Source: a virus
Strand: one strand, 5' to 3'
Virus record (IMG/VR): IMGVR_UViG_3300017971_000228
Location: 1 to 64,000 of that record
DNA length: 64,000 bases
Part shown: piece after piece, positions 39,623 to 48,499 of the stretch
Position numbering within the stretch: position 1 is the stretch's first letter
Layout of the letters: the number at the start of each line of letters is the position of its first letter
Position numbers and translations under genes: made by a program
Notes under the pieces: model-generated
The model's database searches: none
Seen by the model: only the letters and a program-made list of their open reading frames with translations
What the model was told of the DNA's origin: nothing

Positions 39623-40801
39623 GTGCGGTTGCGATTTCTGTTCGTAGTAGCGGACAGCGCCCGCGAATGGAACTGTTCGGAATGGCGGGTGGCAATCCCG
39701 ATGAGGGCGATTAACAACACAGAGGGTCACAGCGCAGTGGCGATAAACTGGGAGCAATTCGGGCATTTTGAGAGACCGGATGTCCAAGACGTGGTTATGC
39801 CGGCGGATCTGGTGATCTACCAGCGGAATCTCTTTTGTGAACCGTACTTCTCAGCCGTCGAGTACTTCCAGGGGCTGGGCAAGCCGTTCATCCTGGACCT
39901 GGACGACTCCTATCCCATCTTGCCCTGGAGCAACCCAGCCCATGGGTTCTGGATCCAGAACGTCCGGAAGATGGACCCGGAGCCGCTGAAGGGGCTGGAG
40001 ATCGGGGTACAGCTGGTGGACGCGGTGTCGAGTCCCAGCAAGATGATCTGCCAGGACTGGGCGCATCTGAACACGCCGATCTGGCTACCCAACTTCGCAG
40101 AAGGTGGATGGTACAAGGACTTGCCGGGCAAGGCGGAAGAACTGAAGGACCGGATTGTCATTGGCTGGGGGGGCAGCATCAGCCACTATGATGGGTTCTG
40201 GCTCTCAGGGGTGCGGCAGGCGCTGGAGAACATCTGCCAACGAAGACCGGAGGTACTGTTCAAGTTCTGCGGGAACGACGGGCGAATCTATCTCCAGCTT
40301 CCGGTAGGTACATCGCAGAAGATGTGGCAGCAGGGGGTGCCGCCCAGCCAGTGGCCCAAGGTCATCTCTACCTTCGACATCGGGCTGGCGCCGCTAGACC
40401 TTATCGGGGGGTATGAATCACGCAAGAGCTGGCTGAAGGGGCTGGAGTACATGCTGGCAAAGGTGCCCTGGATAGGTAGCGATGGGCCATCCTACAGCGA
40501 CCTGCGGCATCATGGGCTGATGGTAGGCAACAGCCCGGCAGAGTGGGAAGAGGCACTGGAATACATGATAGACCATCTCGAAGAGGAGAAGGAGAAGGCG
40601 GCGGGTGAACCCTATGAATGGGCGCAGACGCTGACGATGGAGAACAACGTAGGGTTCTACGTTCAACTGGCACAGAAGATGGCGGGGCTAAGGTCGGCGG
40701 CAATGGGGCTGCCGGGGTTAATGCACGTAGGGGCGAAGCGACCGATAAGCGTGAAGGACGTGACACCACTGGAGGATCTGATCTATGTCAAAGCTGCTTG
40801 A
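39623..40801 (+). CDS. GT-B glycosyltransferase (family 4-like)
   Basis: A 392-residue protein. The N-terminal Rossmann half (RFLFVVADSAREWNCSEWRVAIPM, DLVIYQRN, FILDLDDSYPIL) and C-terminal half (IVIGWGGSISHYDGF, LFKFCGNDG, STFDIGLAPLDLIGGYESRKSWLKGLEYM) fit retaining GT4-type enzymes. The Glu in GYESRKSWLKGLEY matches the E-x7-E-like region. It lies between tail terminator and tail tube genes, an insertion of glycan cargo in the tail cluster. Confidence 0.8.
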   Translation: MRLRFLFVVADSAREWNCSEWRVAIPMRAINNTEGHSAVAINWEQFGHFERPDVQDVVMPADLVIYQRNLFCEPYFSAVEYFQGLGKPFILDLDDSYPILPWSNPAHGFWIQNVRKMDPEPLKGLEIGVQLVDAVSSPSKMICQDWAHLNTPIWLPNFAEGGWYKDLPGKAEELKDRIVIGWGGSISHYDGFWLSGVRQALENICQRRPEVLFKFCGNDGRIYLQLPVGTSQKMWQQGVPPSQWPKVISTFDIGLAPLDLIGGYESRKSWLKGLEYMLAKVPWIGSDGPSYSDLRHHGLMVGNSPAEWEEALEYMIDHLEEEKEKAAGEPYEWAQTLTMENNVGFYVQLAQKMAGLRSAAMGLPGLMHVGAKRPISVKDVTPLEDLIYVKAA

Positions 40802-40994
40802 CGTTGAGGGGTTGCTGGACGAACGGGAGCCGCTGCAGCGCGGGGTATACCAGTTCGTGACGACTTGGTATGAACGACTGAAGCTAGAATACGAAGGAGT
40901 GAATCTGGGAGAATGCCTACAATACAACCTGAGCCAACTGTGCAACCATCGGGTGCTGGCGGAGATGGAGAAGGCACGGGCCAAACCGCTGTGA
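40785..40994 (+). CDS. Small hypothetical protein
   Basis: A 69-residue helical protein overlapping both neighbours, located between two glycosyltransferase genes. No motif is recognised. Confidence 0.55.
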   Translation: MSKLLDVEGLLDEREPLQRGVYQFVTTWYERLKLEYEGVNLGECLQYNLSQLCNHRVLAEMEKARAKPL

Positions 40995-42265
40995 AGCCGG
41001 TCATCGTCCTGAGTGGGGGGCCCGCGGTCGTTCCCCTGGTAGCGAAGTTCGACGGGGACGGGAAGGTGACGGACCCGCTACTGTCGGGGGAGTACGATCT
41101 GGCATTCCTGTACCCGCAGGTAGCAGACCAGTTCAGGGGACGGGGACTGGAGTGCTTCAAGATTGACGACGGGACGACGGGGCAGGACAACAACGACGCT
41201 ATCAACTGGGCAGTTCAGAAGGCGATGCCGCTTCTGGCGTCACTGAAGGGTAGAAAGCAAAGCCGAATACGGGAGTGCTTCCCGCAGGACCAGCGGATTC
41301 TCAAAGTGGTGAGCGGGGGGTTGCTGGACTGGATGCCGGGGTACGTGGTCTCGTCGATGGCGCGGATGCACATGCGCATCACGGTCTGGAAGCGGTTCTG
41401 GGATTCGCATGACGTCCGGCTGGTGGTGACGCACGAGGACGTGGCAGAGGACACGAAGGCCCTGGTGCAGTTTGCCAGGGCGCAGGGAACGCCGACGCTG
41501 CACGTGCCGCACTTCAACCATGGCAGTCTGCCGAGGCCCATGCCGGACCTACATGACTCTATCAACTGTGACTACGCAGCGGTAGCAGGGACCTACATGC
41601 GGGGGTGGCTGGCGGAGAGGGGCATGGACCCGGACCATATCCGCATCACGGGGCATCCTGCCTGGGACCGATACGCGCACATCAACCCGGACCGCTACTG
41701 GGCGCGGGCGATGATGCGGCTGAATCCGGCAAGGAAAGCGGTCTGCTATGCAGCGGACTGGGTGCTCTGGACGACGCTATGCTACCACGAGCATACCCCG
41801 CAGGCAGGGTGGCGGGCGATGCTGGGAGCAGCCAAGGCGCTGACTCAGGAGGGGTGGATACTCATCTGCAAGGCACACCCGGGGGCCAAGGAGACCAACG
41901 CGGCATGGCACGCTAAGACAGCGGAGGACACAGGCGTGGAATGCGTGGTCACTGACAGGCATCTGGATGTGGTGCTACAGGCTGCGGATGTGTTTGTGAG
42001 CAACGGATTCTCAAACATCATCGCTGAAGCGGCCATGGCGGGGGTGCCGGGCATCACGCTGGGGCCGGGGTATCTGGATGAACCGGCGGTGCCGGGGGTA
42101 GAGTACGATGCGGAGGCGCTGTACCTGAAGATCAAGGAGGTCCAGGCGACCAGGGAGGCATGGCAGGAGAAGTTGCTGCCGGCTTTCATGACTCGCTTCG
42201 TCGGGCCGAATGACGGGCAGGCAGCGGATCGCATCGTGGAGTGGTGTCGGGAGTTGGCAGGATAA
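40991..42265 (+). CDS. GT-B glycosyl/polyolphosphate transferase-like protein (CDP-glycerol transferase-like)
   Basis: A 424-residue protein. GTG 40991 overlaps the upstream TGA. The C-terminal half (RITGHPAWDRY, KAVCYAADWVLW, ILICKAHPGAKETNAAWH, VVLQAADVFVSNGFSNIIAEAAMAGVPGITLGPGY) shows the nucleotide-sugar-binding layout of CDP-glycerol glycerophosphotransferase or UDP-GlcNAc epimerase-like GT-B proteins. It is the last gene of the third cargo island; the terminator-like hairpin follows. Confidence 0.78.
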   Translation: MKPVIVLSGGPAVVPLVAKFDGDGKVTDPLLSGEYDLAFLYPQVADQFRGRGLECFKIDDGTTGQDNNDAINWAVQKAMPLLASLKGRKQSRIRECFPQDQRILKVVSGGLLDWMPGYVVSSMARMHMRITVWKRFWDSHDVRLVVTHEDVAEDTKALVQFARAQGTPTLHVPHFNHGSLPRPMPDLHDSINCDYAAVAGTYMRGWLAERGMDPDHIRITGHPAWDRYAHINPDRYWARAMMRLNPARKAVCYAADWVLWTTLCYHEHTPQAGWRAMLGAAKALTQEGWILICKAHPGAKETNAAWHAKTAEDTGVECVVTDRHLDVVLQAADVFVSNGFSNIIAEAAMAGVPGITLGPGYLDEPAVPGVEYDAEALYLKIKEVQATREAWQEKLLPAFMTRFVGPNDGQAADRIVEWCRELAG

Positions 42266-42299
42266 GCTGACCTAACGGAATAGTCTAGCGGACTTATCG

Positions 42300-42349
42300 G
42301 GCGACCGCGTCTCTCTGTCCTTGGGGGCAGGGGGTGGTCGCCTTTGTTT
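42300..42349 (+). terminator. Terminator-like hairpin ahead of the tail tube genes
   Basis: GGCGACC (42300-42306) pairs with GGTCGCC (42336-42342); inside, CTGTCC (42315-42320) can pair with GGGCAG. TTTGTTTTT follows. The start of the stem (GGGCGAC) matches the two hairpins at 16044 and 25381, and like them it closes a cargo island. No convincing promoter was found upstream. Confidence 0.7.
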
Positions 42350-42363
42350 TTGAGGAGGATCCA

Positions 42364-42819
42364 ATGCCGCACGTACACGGCAAGAACGTCGATGTGAAGA
42401 TACTGGACGTGGACGCTGTAGAGCAGAACATCACGTCGGACGGCAACAGCGTCACGCTCACCTGGACAAATGATATCGCTGAACTTAGGGCCTTTGGTGC
42501 GGCGGCACTGGAGAAGCTGGAAGGTGTCCCGGACTGGGGCTGGGAGTTCGCCGGATACTACCATACCACGGCATCGCAGATAGACGAGATTCTGGGCAAC
42601 ATCGCTACCTGCGTGTCCAGTTCTACAGCCGCCTGCATTGCCTTCGGGGGTGCGGGGGCGACGGAAGTGGGGTGTCCCTTCTGGTATGGCAACTGTATTC
42701 TGGCAGAGTATGCAGTCGAAGCACCGTCTGACGGGCCGGTGACGGTAACAGCCACTTTCGCGGGCAGTGGTGCTCTATCGCGGGCAGCCATCGCCGCTGG
42801 CGGGTCCTGGACTCCATAA
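42364..42819 (+). CDS. Major tail tube protein 1
   Basis: A 151-residue protein placed before the tail chaperone genes. It has MPHVHGKNVDVKILDVDAVEQNITSD, SVTLTWTNDIAELRAFG and a Gly/Ser beta-rich C-terminus ending FAGSGALSRAA. The order (tube, chaperone, tape measure) supports the call. A strong GAGGAGGATCC ribosome site suggests high expression. The next gene is a close paralogue. Confidence 0.75.
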   Translation: MPHVHGKNVDVKILDVDAVEQNITSDGNSVTLTWTNDIAELRAFGAAALEKLEGVPDWGWEFAGYYHTTASQIDEILGNIATCVSSSTAACIAFGGAGATEVGCPFWYGNCILAEYAVEAPSDGPVTVTATFAGSGALSRAAIAAGGSWTP

Positions 42820-42840
42820 CAGTAGGTAGGAGGACAACAC

Positions 42841-43266
42841 ATGCCACACGTGCATGGTAAGAACGTAGACCTGAAGATCATCACCGTAGACGGCAGTCTC
42901 CGCCGGATCGAAACCGACGGCAACTCTGTCACGCTGACCTGGACCAACGACATCGCTGAGCTGCGACCTTTCGGGGCAGCGGCCATGGAGAAGCTGGAGG
43001 GGGTGCCTGACTGGAACTGGGAGTTTGCAGGCTACTACCACACGGCAGCCAGCCAGATTGACGAGCATCTGGCCAACATCGCCACCTGCGTGTCCAGCTC
43101 TACATCGGCATCCATCGCCTTTGGCGGAAGCACGGCAGGCTGCCCGATGTGGTACGGCAACTGTATTCTGTCGGAGTATGCCGTGGAAGCGCCAAGTGAC
43201 GGGCCGGTGACGGTGACAGCTACTTTTGCGGGAAGCGGGGCGTTGAGCCGAGCTGCAGTAGCCTAG
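42841..43266 (+). CDS. Major tail tube protein 2 (tandem paralogue)
   Basis: A 141-residue protein very similar to its neighbour along its full length (MPHVHGKNVDLKIITVDGSL, GNSVTLTWTNDIAELRPFGAAAMEKLEGVPDWNWEFAGYYHT...). Two tube-like proteins suggest a mixed tube or a specialised tube end. The AGTAGGTAGGAGG ribosome site is strong. Confidence 0.75.
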   Translation: MPHVHGKNVDLKIITVDGSLRRIETDGNSVTLTWTNDIAELRPFGAAAMEKLEGVPDWNWEFAGYYHTAASQIDEHLANIATCVSSSTSASIAFGGSTAGCPMWYGNCILSEYAVEAPSDGPVTVTATFAGSGALSRAAVA

Positions 43267-43278
43267 TGAGGGAGTAGG

Positions 43279-43605
43279 ATGAACATACGGATTGACTGTT
43301 CGGTCGAAGGGCATGAAGGGGAGTATGTGGAGTACAAGCCGCTGCGGCTGAAGGACCGACGGCGGTTCATGGAAAGTGTAGGTGAGGAGAACATCTGGGC
43401 AGCCGTCCGCGACTGTTTGGTACGGTGGAAGCTCACCGACGCGGACGGTGGGGCGGTCGCGGATGTCGCGCCTGATACCACGCTGGACGATCTGGGGGAA
43501 CTGGAAGAGCCGATGTACTCCTGGCTCGTCGGTTCCTTCACCGAGTGCATCATCGAGGGGAGGCGACGGGCACAGTCCTCCCCTTTCTCCGAGACGTCGC
43601 CCTAG
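43279..43605 (+). CDS. Tail assembly chaperone (gpG-like)
   Basis: A 108-residue protein ending in a TAG inside the overlapping downstream frame. In long-tailed phages this position encodes the G/GT chaperones that coat the tape measure protein. RLKDRRRFMESVGEENIW and the position right after tube genes fit. See the frameshift product. Confidence 0.75.
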   Translation: MNIRIDCSVEGHEGEYVEYKPLRLKDRRRFMESVGEENIWAAVRDCLVRWKLTDADGGAVADVAPDTTLDDLGELEEPMYSWLVGSFTECIIEGRRRAQSSPFSETSP

Positions 43606-43925
43606 CCTATCGGGGCGAAGGGGCCCTACCCTACGAAGTGGAAGTGGTGATGACGGCGAAGGAGTTCGGCGTCACGCCCAGCGAAATTGAAGATGAAGAG
43701 GATGCACTGCTCCACATTGGGCTGGAAGGGCAAGCGGTGTTGCGGGCGCTGGCCGCCAGAGACGCCTTCCTGGGGTCCAAGGGAAGGGTCCGGTGGACGC
43801 CGGCGCAGGGGCGCATCATCATGCGGGTTGACGAGATACTGAAAGAAGAGGGGGTGGAGAAGGAACGGGAGTTCAAGGAGGACTTCGTTGAGTCGGATCT
43901 GGCGGGGATCAACATAGAGGACTAG
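43279..43925 (+). CDS. Predicted -1 frameshift fusion of the tail chaperones (GT-like)
   Basis: The second frame (43545-43925) is open one base behind the first and overlaps it. A canonical slippery heptamer C CCT TTC lies at 43581-43587 in the zero frame (X XXY YYZ), just before the TAG of the first frame. A -1 slip yields ...QSSPF-LRDVALAY... and continues to a 215-residue product with a helical, acidic C-terminus (ILKEEGVEKEREFKEDFVESDL). The separate start (GTG 43545) is weak, which favours frameshifting. Confidence 0.75.
43581..43587 (+). other. Slippery heptamer for -1 frameshift
   Basis: CCCTTTC read as C CCT TTC in the zero frame; after a -1 slip both tRNAs can re-pair as CCC TTT. 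It matches the known pattern of siphovirus tail chaperone genes. Confidence 0.7.
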
Positions 43926-43926
43926 C

Positions 43927-46575
43927 ATGGCGTCACGAAGTGTCATTATCATTGAGGCTCAGGATCTGGCAACCCAGAAGCTGTCATCTGTTGAACGACA
44001 GATGGGGCGAATGGGTGGTGTGCTGGTTGGCATGTCCCAGGAAATCGGCCATCTCAACCTGCGGAACCAACAGAACAATGAAGAGCTAGACCAGACCCCA
44101 CCCAAGCTCAACCTGTTCAGCCAGGCCGTGGGAGGGCTAGTCAAGAATCTCGTCTCCCTCGGTTCTGCCTATGCCAGCATCAAGGGACTTCGGATCGTTC
44201 ACGATTTGGCACTACAGGGCGCCCAGGCTGAGATGACTGAGGCATCCTTCTCTCGGATGCTGGCCAGCGTGGGGGCCTCACCCGAAGTCCTGAACCGAAT
44301 GAAGGCTGCGGCCGGGGGCACCATTCCGGAAATGAAGCTCATGCAGGCGTTGAACACGTCACTGATCGGGGTCAGTGACGAGTTCGGCAACGCCATGGCC
44401 AGAGCCTACCCGCAGCTCATCCAGATGGCACGTGCGGCCAACATTGCTAACCCGGCGCTGGGCACGACCGACTTCATGCTCCAATCACTGGCCATCGGTC
44501 TAAAGCGAAACTCCATCAAGATCATCGACAACCTGGGCATTCAGGTCAAGCTGACCGAGGCGAACCAACGCGCGGCGGAGATGTACGGCAAGTCTACGAA
44601 GGCGCTGACTGAAGAAGAGAAGGCGATGGGGTTGCTGAACCTCACGCTGGAACGGGGGATGCGTCTCGTCGATCAGGTGGGCCTGTCAAACGACAATGCA
44701 GTAGTCAAGCAGCAGGTGCTGACGACGGCCGTGGCGGACACGAAGATCGAACTGGGCAAGTCGATAACAGCCATCCTGAGCTACCAAGGTGTGCTTGCCG
44801 GTGCAGTGACGATTCTCGGGGAATATGCCAGCAGGAGCAATGAGGCCAGAGATGCTGGTGTGTTGTTCCAAACTGCTCTCAATGAAGCAGCGGGGTCTGG
44901 AGAAGGCCTCCATCTTCAGGCTCGCATACTTGAGCTGCGCCTACGCAACCTACAGAACTCCTTCAAGAATGGATACATCACCGCCAACGAATTCAACACC
45001 CAACTGGTGGAAATGGCTACGGCGGCGGGTATCGACACGGAAGCCATCCGTAGACTGGACCCGGCGGTTCAGAGGCTATTGCAGGGTCTTGGAAGCATTG
45101 AATTCAAGGGCTTCACCGGCGGTGCGGAATTGGCAGAAGGTGCCTTCGATACAATAGGGGCAGCGACGGACGCTTTCAACGCAAAGTTGGCTGCACTGCT
45201 GGAGAACGAACAGGTCACGGGCGACCAGGCACTGAGACTGTCAGCGATTGTCCAGACACTGGCAGACAGCTTCGAGCCGGGTACGGTCAACACGGCTAAA
45301 CTCGTCGAGCGAATCGCGGAGTTGACCGGCACGCTGCCGGACCTTCAGGACAATGCAGTAGAAGCCGCAAAGGACATTCTCAAGACCGATAGCGCAATGA
45401 GCGCAGCAGCGAAGGGATTCAGTTCTGCGGCACCAGGGTTTGACGATATCCAGCGTGGCTACCGGGGAATTGCCGCTGAAGCCAAGGCGGCGGCTGAAGA
45501 AGCAGAAAAGGCCACGGCGAAGATCGTCGATCCTATCACTAGCCAAGCGGGCAAGATCGCAGCGGAATATGCCGACATCGTCCCGATGCGAACTTTGCAG
45601 GCACGCTACGCTCGGGTAGAAGAGTGGGCGAAGCAGAACGCCGAACGCCTAGCGGGAATGAGCGAATGGCAGCGGGACGTAGAAGTCCAGACCTTCCTGG
45701 ACGGGCTGTTCGCCAAGGAACAGGGGCTGAGGGACAGCCTGGAACGCCAGACCCAACTGCAAGAAGAGGCGGCGCGGGTTCGGGAACAGGCCAACCAGAA
45801 GATGCTGTCGGACATCCAGGGGCTGATGAAGCCGACGGTGGACGAATCCATCTGGAAGGATGCGCTACCCCGAGAAGATACGTGGGATGAATGGGCCAGA
45901 CGGGCAGCTACCGTAGCGGCTGAGGGGTGGGGGTCCGAATGGCTAGATGATATGCAGGCTCTGGATCCCGACTTCCAGGCACTGCTCGAAGAGATGGGGG
46001 ATCCGAAGGCGGCAGCCGCGGTATGGATCGACCAGTTCTACAAAGGGATGCATCCCGAAGCGGTAGATGTGGACAAAGTCGCCCAGGACTACATCGACAT
46101 GATCAAGGCGTCGGAACGGTGGGCTGAGATTGCCAATGTCGTGGCTGACAAGGTACGCGCGGCGGGATATGACCCTTCTGAGGAAGCCATAGCAGCACTG
46201 GCTCAGGGGGACAAGATCACGGCCATGGACCTCATCGAAGAAAACTTCGAGGATAACATCAAGACGACGGGTACGAGCGCCGGCACGGCACTGAGTGAGA
46301 CCTTCGGGGAGGAAGTCACCACGCCTTCCTACATCAGCGACATGCTGACGGCGTTGAACGAACAGTTTGACGAACAGCAGGATGAGTGGGATGCGCTGGG
46401 GCTGAGGATGGGGGAAACGCTGAGTACTGGAGTGCTGAAGGCTCTGACTTCCAGCGGGTTCATGGCGGGGCTGGTCAGCCGGCTGGCACCGGAGATTCTA
46501 CGCTACATCGGCGAAACGGGATGGGGGCGATGCGTGGTGCAGCAGCAACAGGCGGGGGGGAGGCCGGGGCTGTAG
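43927..46575 (+). CDS. Tape measure protein
   Basis: An 882-residue, mostly helical protein in the right place after the chaperones. It has coiled-coil stretches (N-terminal and residues ~490-620) and hydrophobic segments (GGLVKNLVSLGSAYASIKGLRIVHDLALQGAQ). It determines tail length and is ejected. By the usual relation of about 1.5 angstrom per residue this gives a tail of roughly 130 nm. The dispersed motif (CATTATCATTG) lies at codons 7-10. Confidence 0.82.
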   Translation: MASRSVIIIEAQDLATQKLSSVERQMGRMGGVLVGMSQEIGHLNLRNQQNNEELDQTPPKLNLFSQAVGGLVKNLVSLGSAYASIKGLRIVHDLALQGAQAEMTEASFSRMLASVGASPEVLNRMKAAAGGTIPEMKLMQALNTSLIGVSDEFGNAMARAYPQLIQMARAANIANPALGTTDFMLQSLAIGLKRNSIKIIDNLGIQVKLTEANQRAAEMYGKSTKALTEEEKAMGLLNLTLERGMRLVDQVGLSNDNAVVKQQVLTTAVADTKIELGKSITAILSYQGVLAGAVTILGEYASRSNEARDAGVLFQTALNEAAGSGEGLHLQARILELRLRNLQNSFKNGYITANEFNTQLVEMATAAGIDTEAIRRLDPAVQRLLQGLGSIEFKGFTGGAELAEGAFDTIGAATDAFNAKLAALLENEQVTGDQALRLSAIVQTLADSFEPGTVNTAKLVERIAELTGTLPDLQDNAVEAAKDILKTDSAMSAAAKGFSSAAPGFDDIQRGYRGIAAEAKAAAEEAEKATAKIVDPITSQAGKIAAEYADIVPMRTLQARYARVEEWAKQNAERLAGMSEWQRDVEVQTFLDGLFAKEQGLRDSLERQTQLQEEAARVREQANQKMLSDIQGLMKPTVDESIWKDALPREDTWDEWARRAATVAAEGWGSEWLDDMQALDPDFQALLEEMGDPKAAAAVWIDQFYKGMHPEAVDVDKVAQDYIDMIKASERWAEIANVVADKVRAAGYDPSEEAIAALAQGDKITAMDLIEENFEDNIKTTGTSAGTALSETFGEEVTTPSYISDMLTALNEQFDEQQDEWDALGLRMGETLSTGVLKALTSSGFMAGLVSRLAPEILRYIGETGWGRCVVQQQQAGGRPGL
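43944..43954 (+). repeat. Dispersed motif, variant CATTATCATTG
   Basis: Nine of eleven bases match; it lies near the start of the tape measure gene (Ile-Ile-Ile-Glu). Confidence 0.55.
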
Positions 46576-46941
46576 ATGGCTAGTGCATGTGCAACCTATC
46601 TGGGCATCGCGGGGGCTTCAGCCCTGCTGCCCGACCCGGTAGTGTGCAACCGGGAGTTGCTGAGGATCGGCACCTACCGTCGGATGGCGGATTCGACGCT
46701 GCGCTATGACTACTCCGGCAGTGGCCTGCGCTGGCAGCTGGGGTGGCAGCTACTGGATGGGACGAACAAGGCGACGCTACAGGCGGAAGCAGAACGGACG
46801 GCGAGCATGCTCTTCAGCCCGCCGACGGCGGGCACCTGCTGGAACGTGCTGGTGATGAATTACGCTGAAGAGGCCGTCCCCATGGCGGGGGGAACGGTGC
46901 GCTGGAATGCGACCCTCACAGTGGAAACGGTAGACGACTGA
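46576..46941 (+). CDS. Distal tail-type protein
   Basis: A 121-residue beta-rich protein starting right after the tape measure stop. RYDYSGSGLRWQLGWQLLDG and a C-terminal GGTVRWNATLTVETVDD pattern fit a small distal tail or hub-adaptor protein. Order supports the call; the family is not recognised. Confidence 0.55.
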   Translation: MASACATYLGIAGASALLPDPVVCNRELLRIGTYRRMADSTLRYDYSGSGLRWQLGWQLLDGTNKATLQAEAERTASMLFSPPTAGTCWNVLVMNYAEEAVPMAGGTVRWNATLTVETVDD

Positions 46942-48488
46942 TGGCGCAGAGCATCGCCGGCACGAGTCTGTGCGCCAACGCCATATCACACAACCGCAAG
47001 GTGCTATGCCAGGTGGACGTGGCCTGGGGGCAGACCTGGGCTACCCTGTCAGCCTCGGACTGGGTAGACGAAAGCGCCCACGTCCTGGCGGTAGACGGCA
47101 ATATGTCGCTGGCGGAACCGGGGGTGGGACTCACCCGAACGGGCGCAGCGGACGTCAACACGGCTCGGGTGACGCTGCGGAACTACGACAACCGTTACAG
47201 CCCCTGGAACACGAACAGCGCCATCTATGCCTCCACCTGTGGCGGGCAGCTCTTCATGACGCCTATCTCTGTCTGCGTCGGATTTGACGCCGCCGGCACA
47301 CCGGAGATGCTGCACCAGTTCGCTGGCGTCATCGCGCGACCCACAGAAGAAACCATCTCCAAGACGGCGACATGGGAATGCAAGGACCGAAGCTGGACCT
47401 TTCGGTCCACGAAATATGCCACCAGCGTCTGTACGGACATCACGCCTGACGCCTATCTGGGAGCACTGTGTACCCAGGCCAGCATTGCAGCAGCGGATCG
47501 GACCTTTGATGAGGGATCGCTGAGCTTTCCCTACGCCTGGATGGATGAAGAGAACATCGCCGCAGAGATGCAGGACGTGGCCCAGGCGGATGGGGGGATG
47601 CTGTACTTCAACAAGTCCGGCAGCCTGATCTATGAGAACATCAATCACTGGCTATCGGATACTGACTGCATTGACACGGCGGGAACCTTCGACTTCACGG
47701 TAAGCGACTTCCAGGAATTGCAGCCGGAGTTCACGCACAATGAAGTCTACTCAGGTGTCATTGTCGAACAGAACGTGCGAGAGCGGGGGGCCATCCATAC
47801 CGTCTATTCGCGGACGGACCCCATCTACATCGAGCCTGCGGGAACCCAGACCATCAAGTGCCGGCTGAACAAGCCCATATTATCATTGGAGACACCGGAA
47901 GAGGATACGGACTATCTGATCATGACGGGGGGCGGGCGCAAGGTGTCGGGGAGCGTAAGCATCACGTCCACTTCCTACGCCCAGCAGGTAGACGTGACCT
48001 TTACGAACTCTTCCAGCGCCTACGGCATGTATATCACGCGATTCGAGTTGCGGGGGGAGGCGCTGTGGGGTGGCCCCGTGGCGGAGAGCAAGGAAGAATC
48101 GACCGGGGGCTACATCGAGGAAGAGAAGCTGCTGGAACTGAGGGGCAATTCCTACATCCAGCGGCAAGCCCAGGCGGACATGCTGGCCAAGTTCCTGCGG
48201 GATCGGACGGAACGGCCTCGGGAGATCTACCACCTGTCGGGGGTGCCGGGCATTCCCTGGCTGGAACTGACGGACCGTATCTCCATCACCGAGGCGGACT
48301 CGGGTATCACGGCCTGCGCCCACATCTTCGGGCTGGGGTGGCGATTCATCGGCGGTGCGGGGGCGCTCTATGAGCAGGACATCACGGCGGTGAACGCTGC
48401 GAACCTATTCCCCTATGATAGCGCAAGTTACTTTGTGATCGGTTCCTGCGAAATGAGCGGTAGCGACAGTGCAATCCTGGCGTATTAG
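46941..48488 (+). CDS. Tail tip/hub protein
   Basis: A 515-residue protein located where the tail-associated hub is expected. The N-terminal ~170 residues (VDVAWGQTWATLSASDWVDESAHVLAVDGNMSLAEPG) and a central beta-domain (NVRERGAIHTVYSRTDPIYIEPAG) resemble gp27/hub-like proteins. It carries a motif-like TATTATCATTG at 47878. Confidence 0.55.
   Translation: MAQSIAGTSLCANAISHNRKVLCQVDVAWGQTWATLSASDWVDESAHVLAVDGNMSLAEPGVGLTRTGAADVNTARVTLRNYDNRYSPWNTNSAIYASTCGGQLFMTPISVCVGFDAAGTPEMLHQFAGVIARPTEETISKTATWECKDRSWTFRSTKYATSVCTDITPDAYLGALCTQASIAAADRTFDEGSLSFPYAWMDEENIAAEMQDVAQADGGMLYFNKSGSLIYENINHWLSDTDCIDTAGTFDFTVSDFQELQPEFTHNEVYSGVIVEQNVRERGAIHTVYSRTDPIYIEPAGTQTIKCRLNKPILSLETPEEDTDYLIMTGGGRKVSGSVSITSTSYAQQVDVTFTNSSSAYGMYITRFELRGEALWGGPVAESKEESTGGYIEEEKLLELRGNSYIQRQAQADMLAKFLRDRTERPREIYHLSGVPGIPWLELTDRISITEADSGITACAHIFGLGWRFIGGAGALYEQDITAVNAANLFPYDSASYFVIGSCEMSGSDSAILAY
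47878..47888 (+). repeat. Dispersed motif, variant TATTATCATTG
   Basis: Nine of eleven bases match; it lies inside the hub gene in the third reading frame. Confidence 0.5.
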
Positions 48489-48499
48489 GGGAGACGGGC

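Noticed and set aside
42254-42286. Promoter TTGGCA...TAGTCT ahead of the tail tube genes
   Set aside because: The spacer would be 21 bases and the 17-base position offers only GGAATA; too weak to call.
43545-43925. Independent gene starting at GTG 43545
   Set aside because: The start has no good ribosome site and the slippery heptamer plus overlap better explains the frame as the frameshifted part of the tail chaperone.
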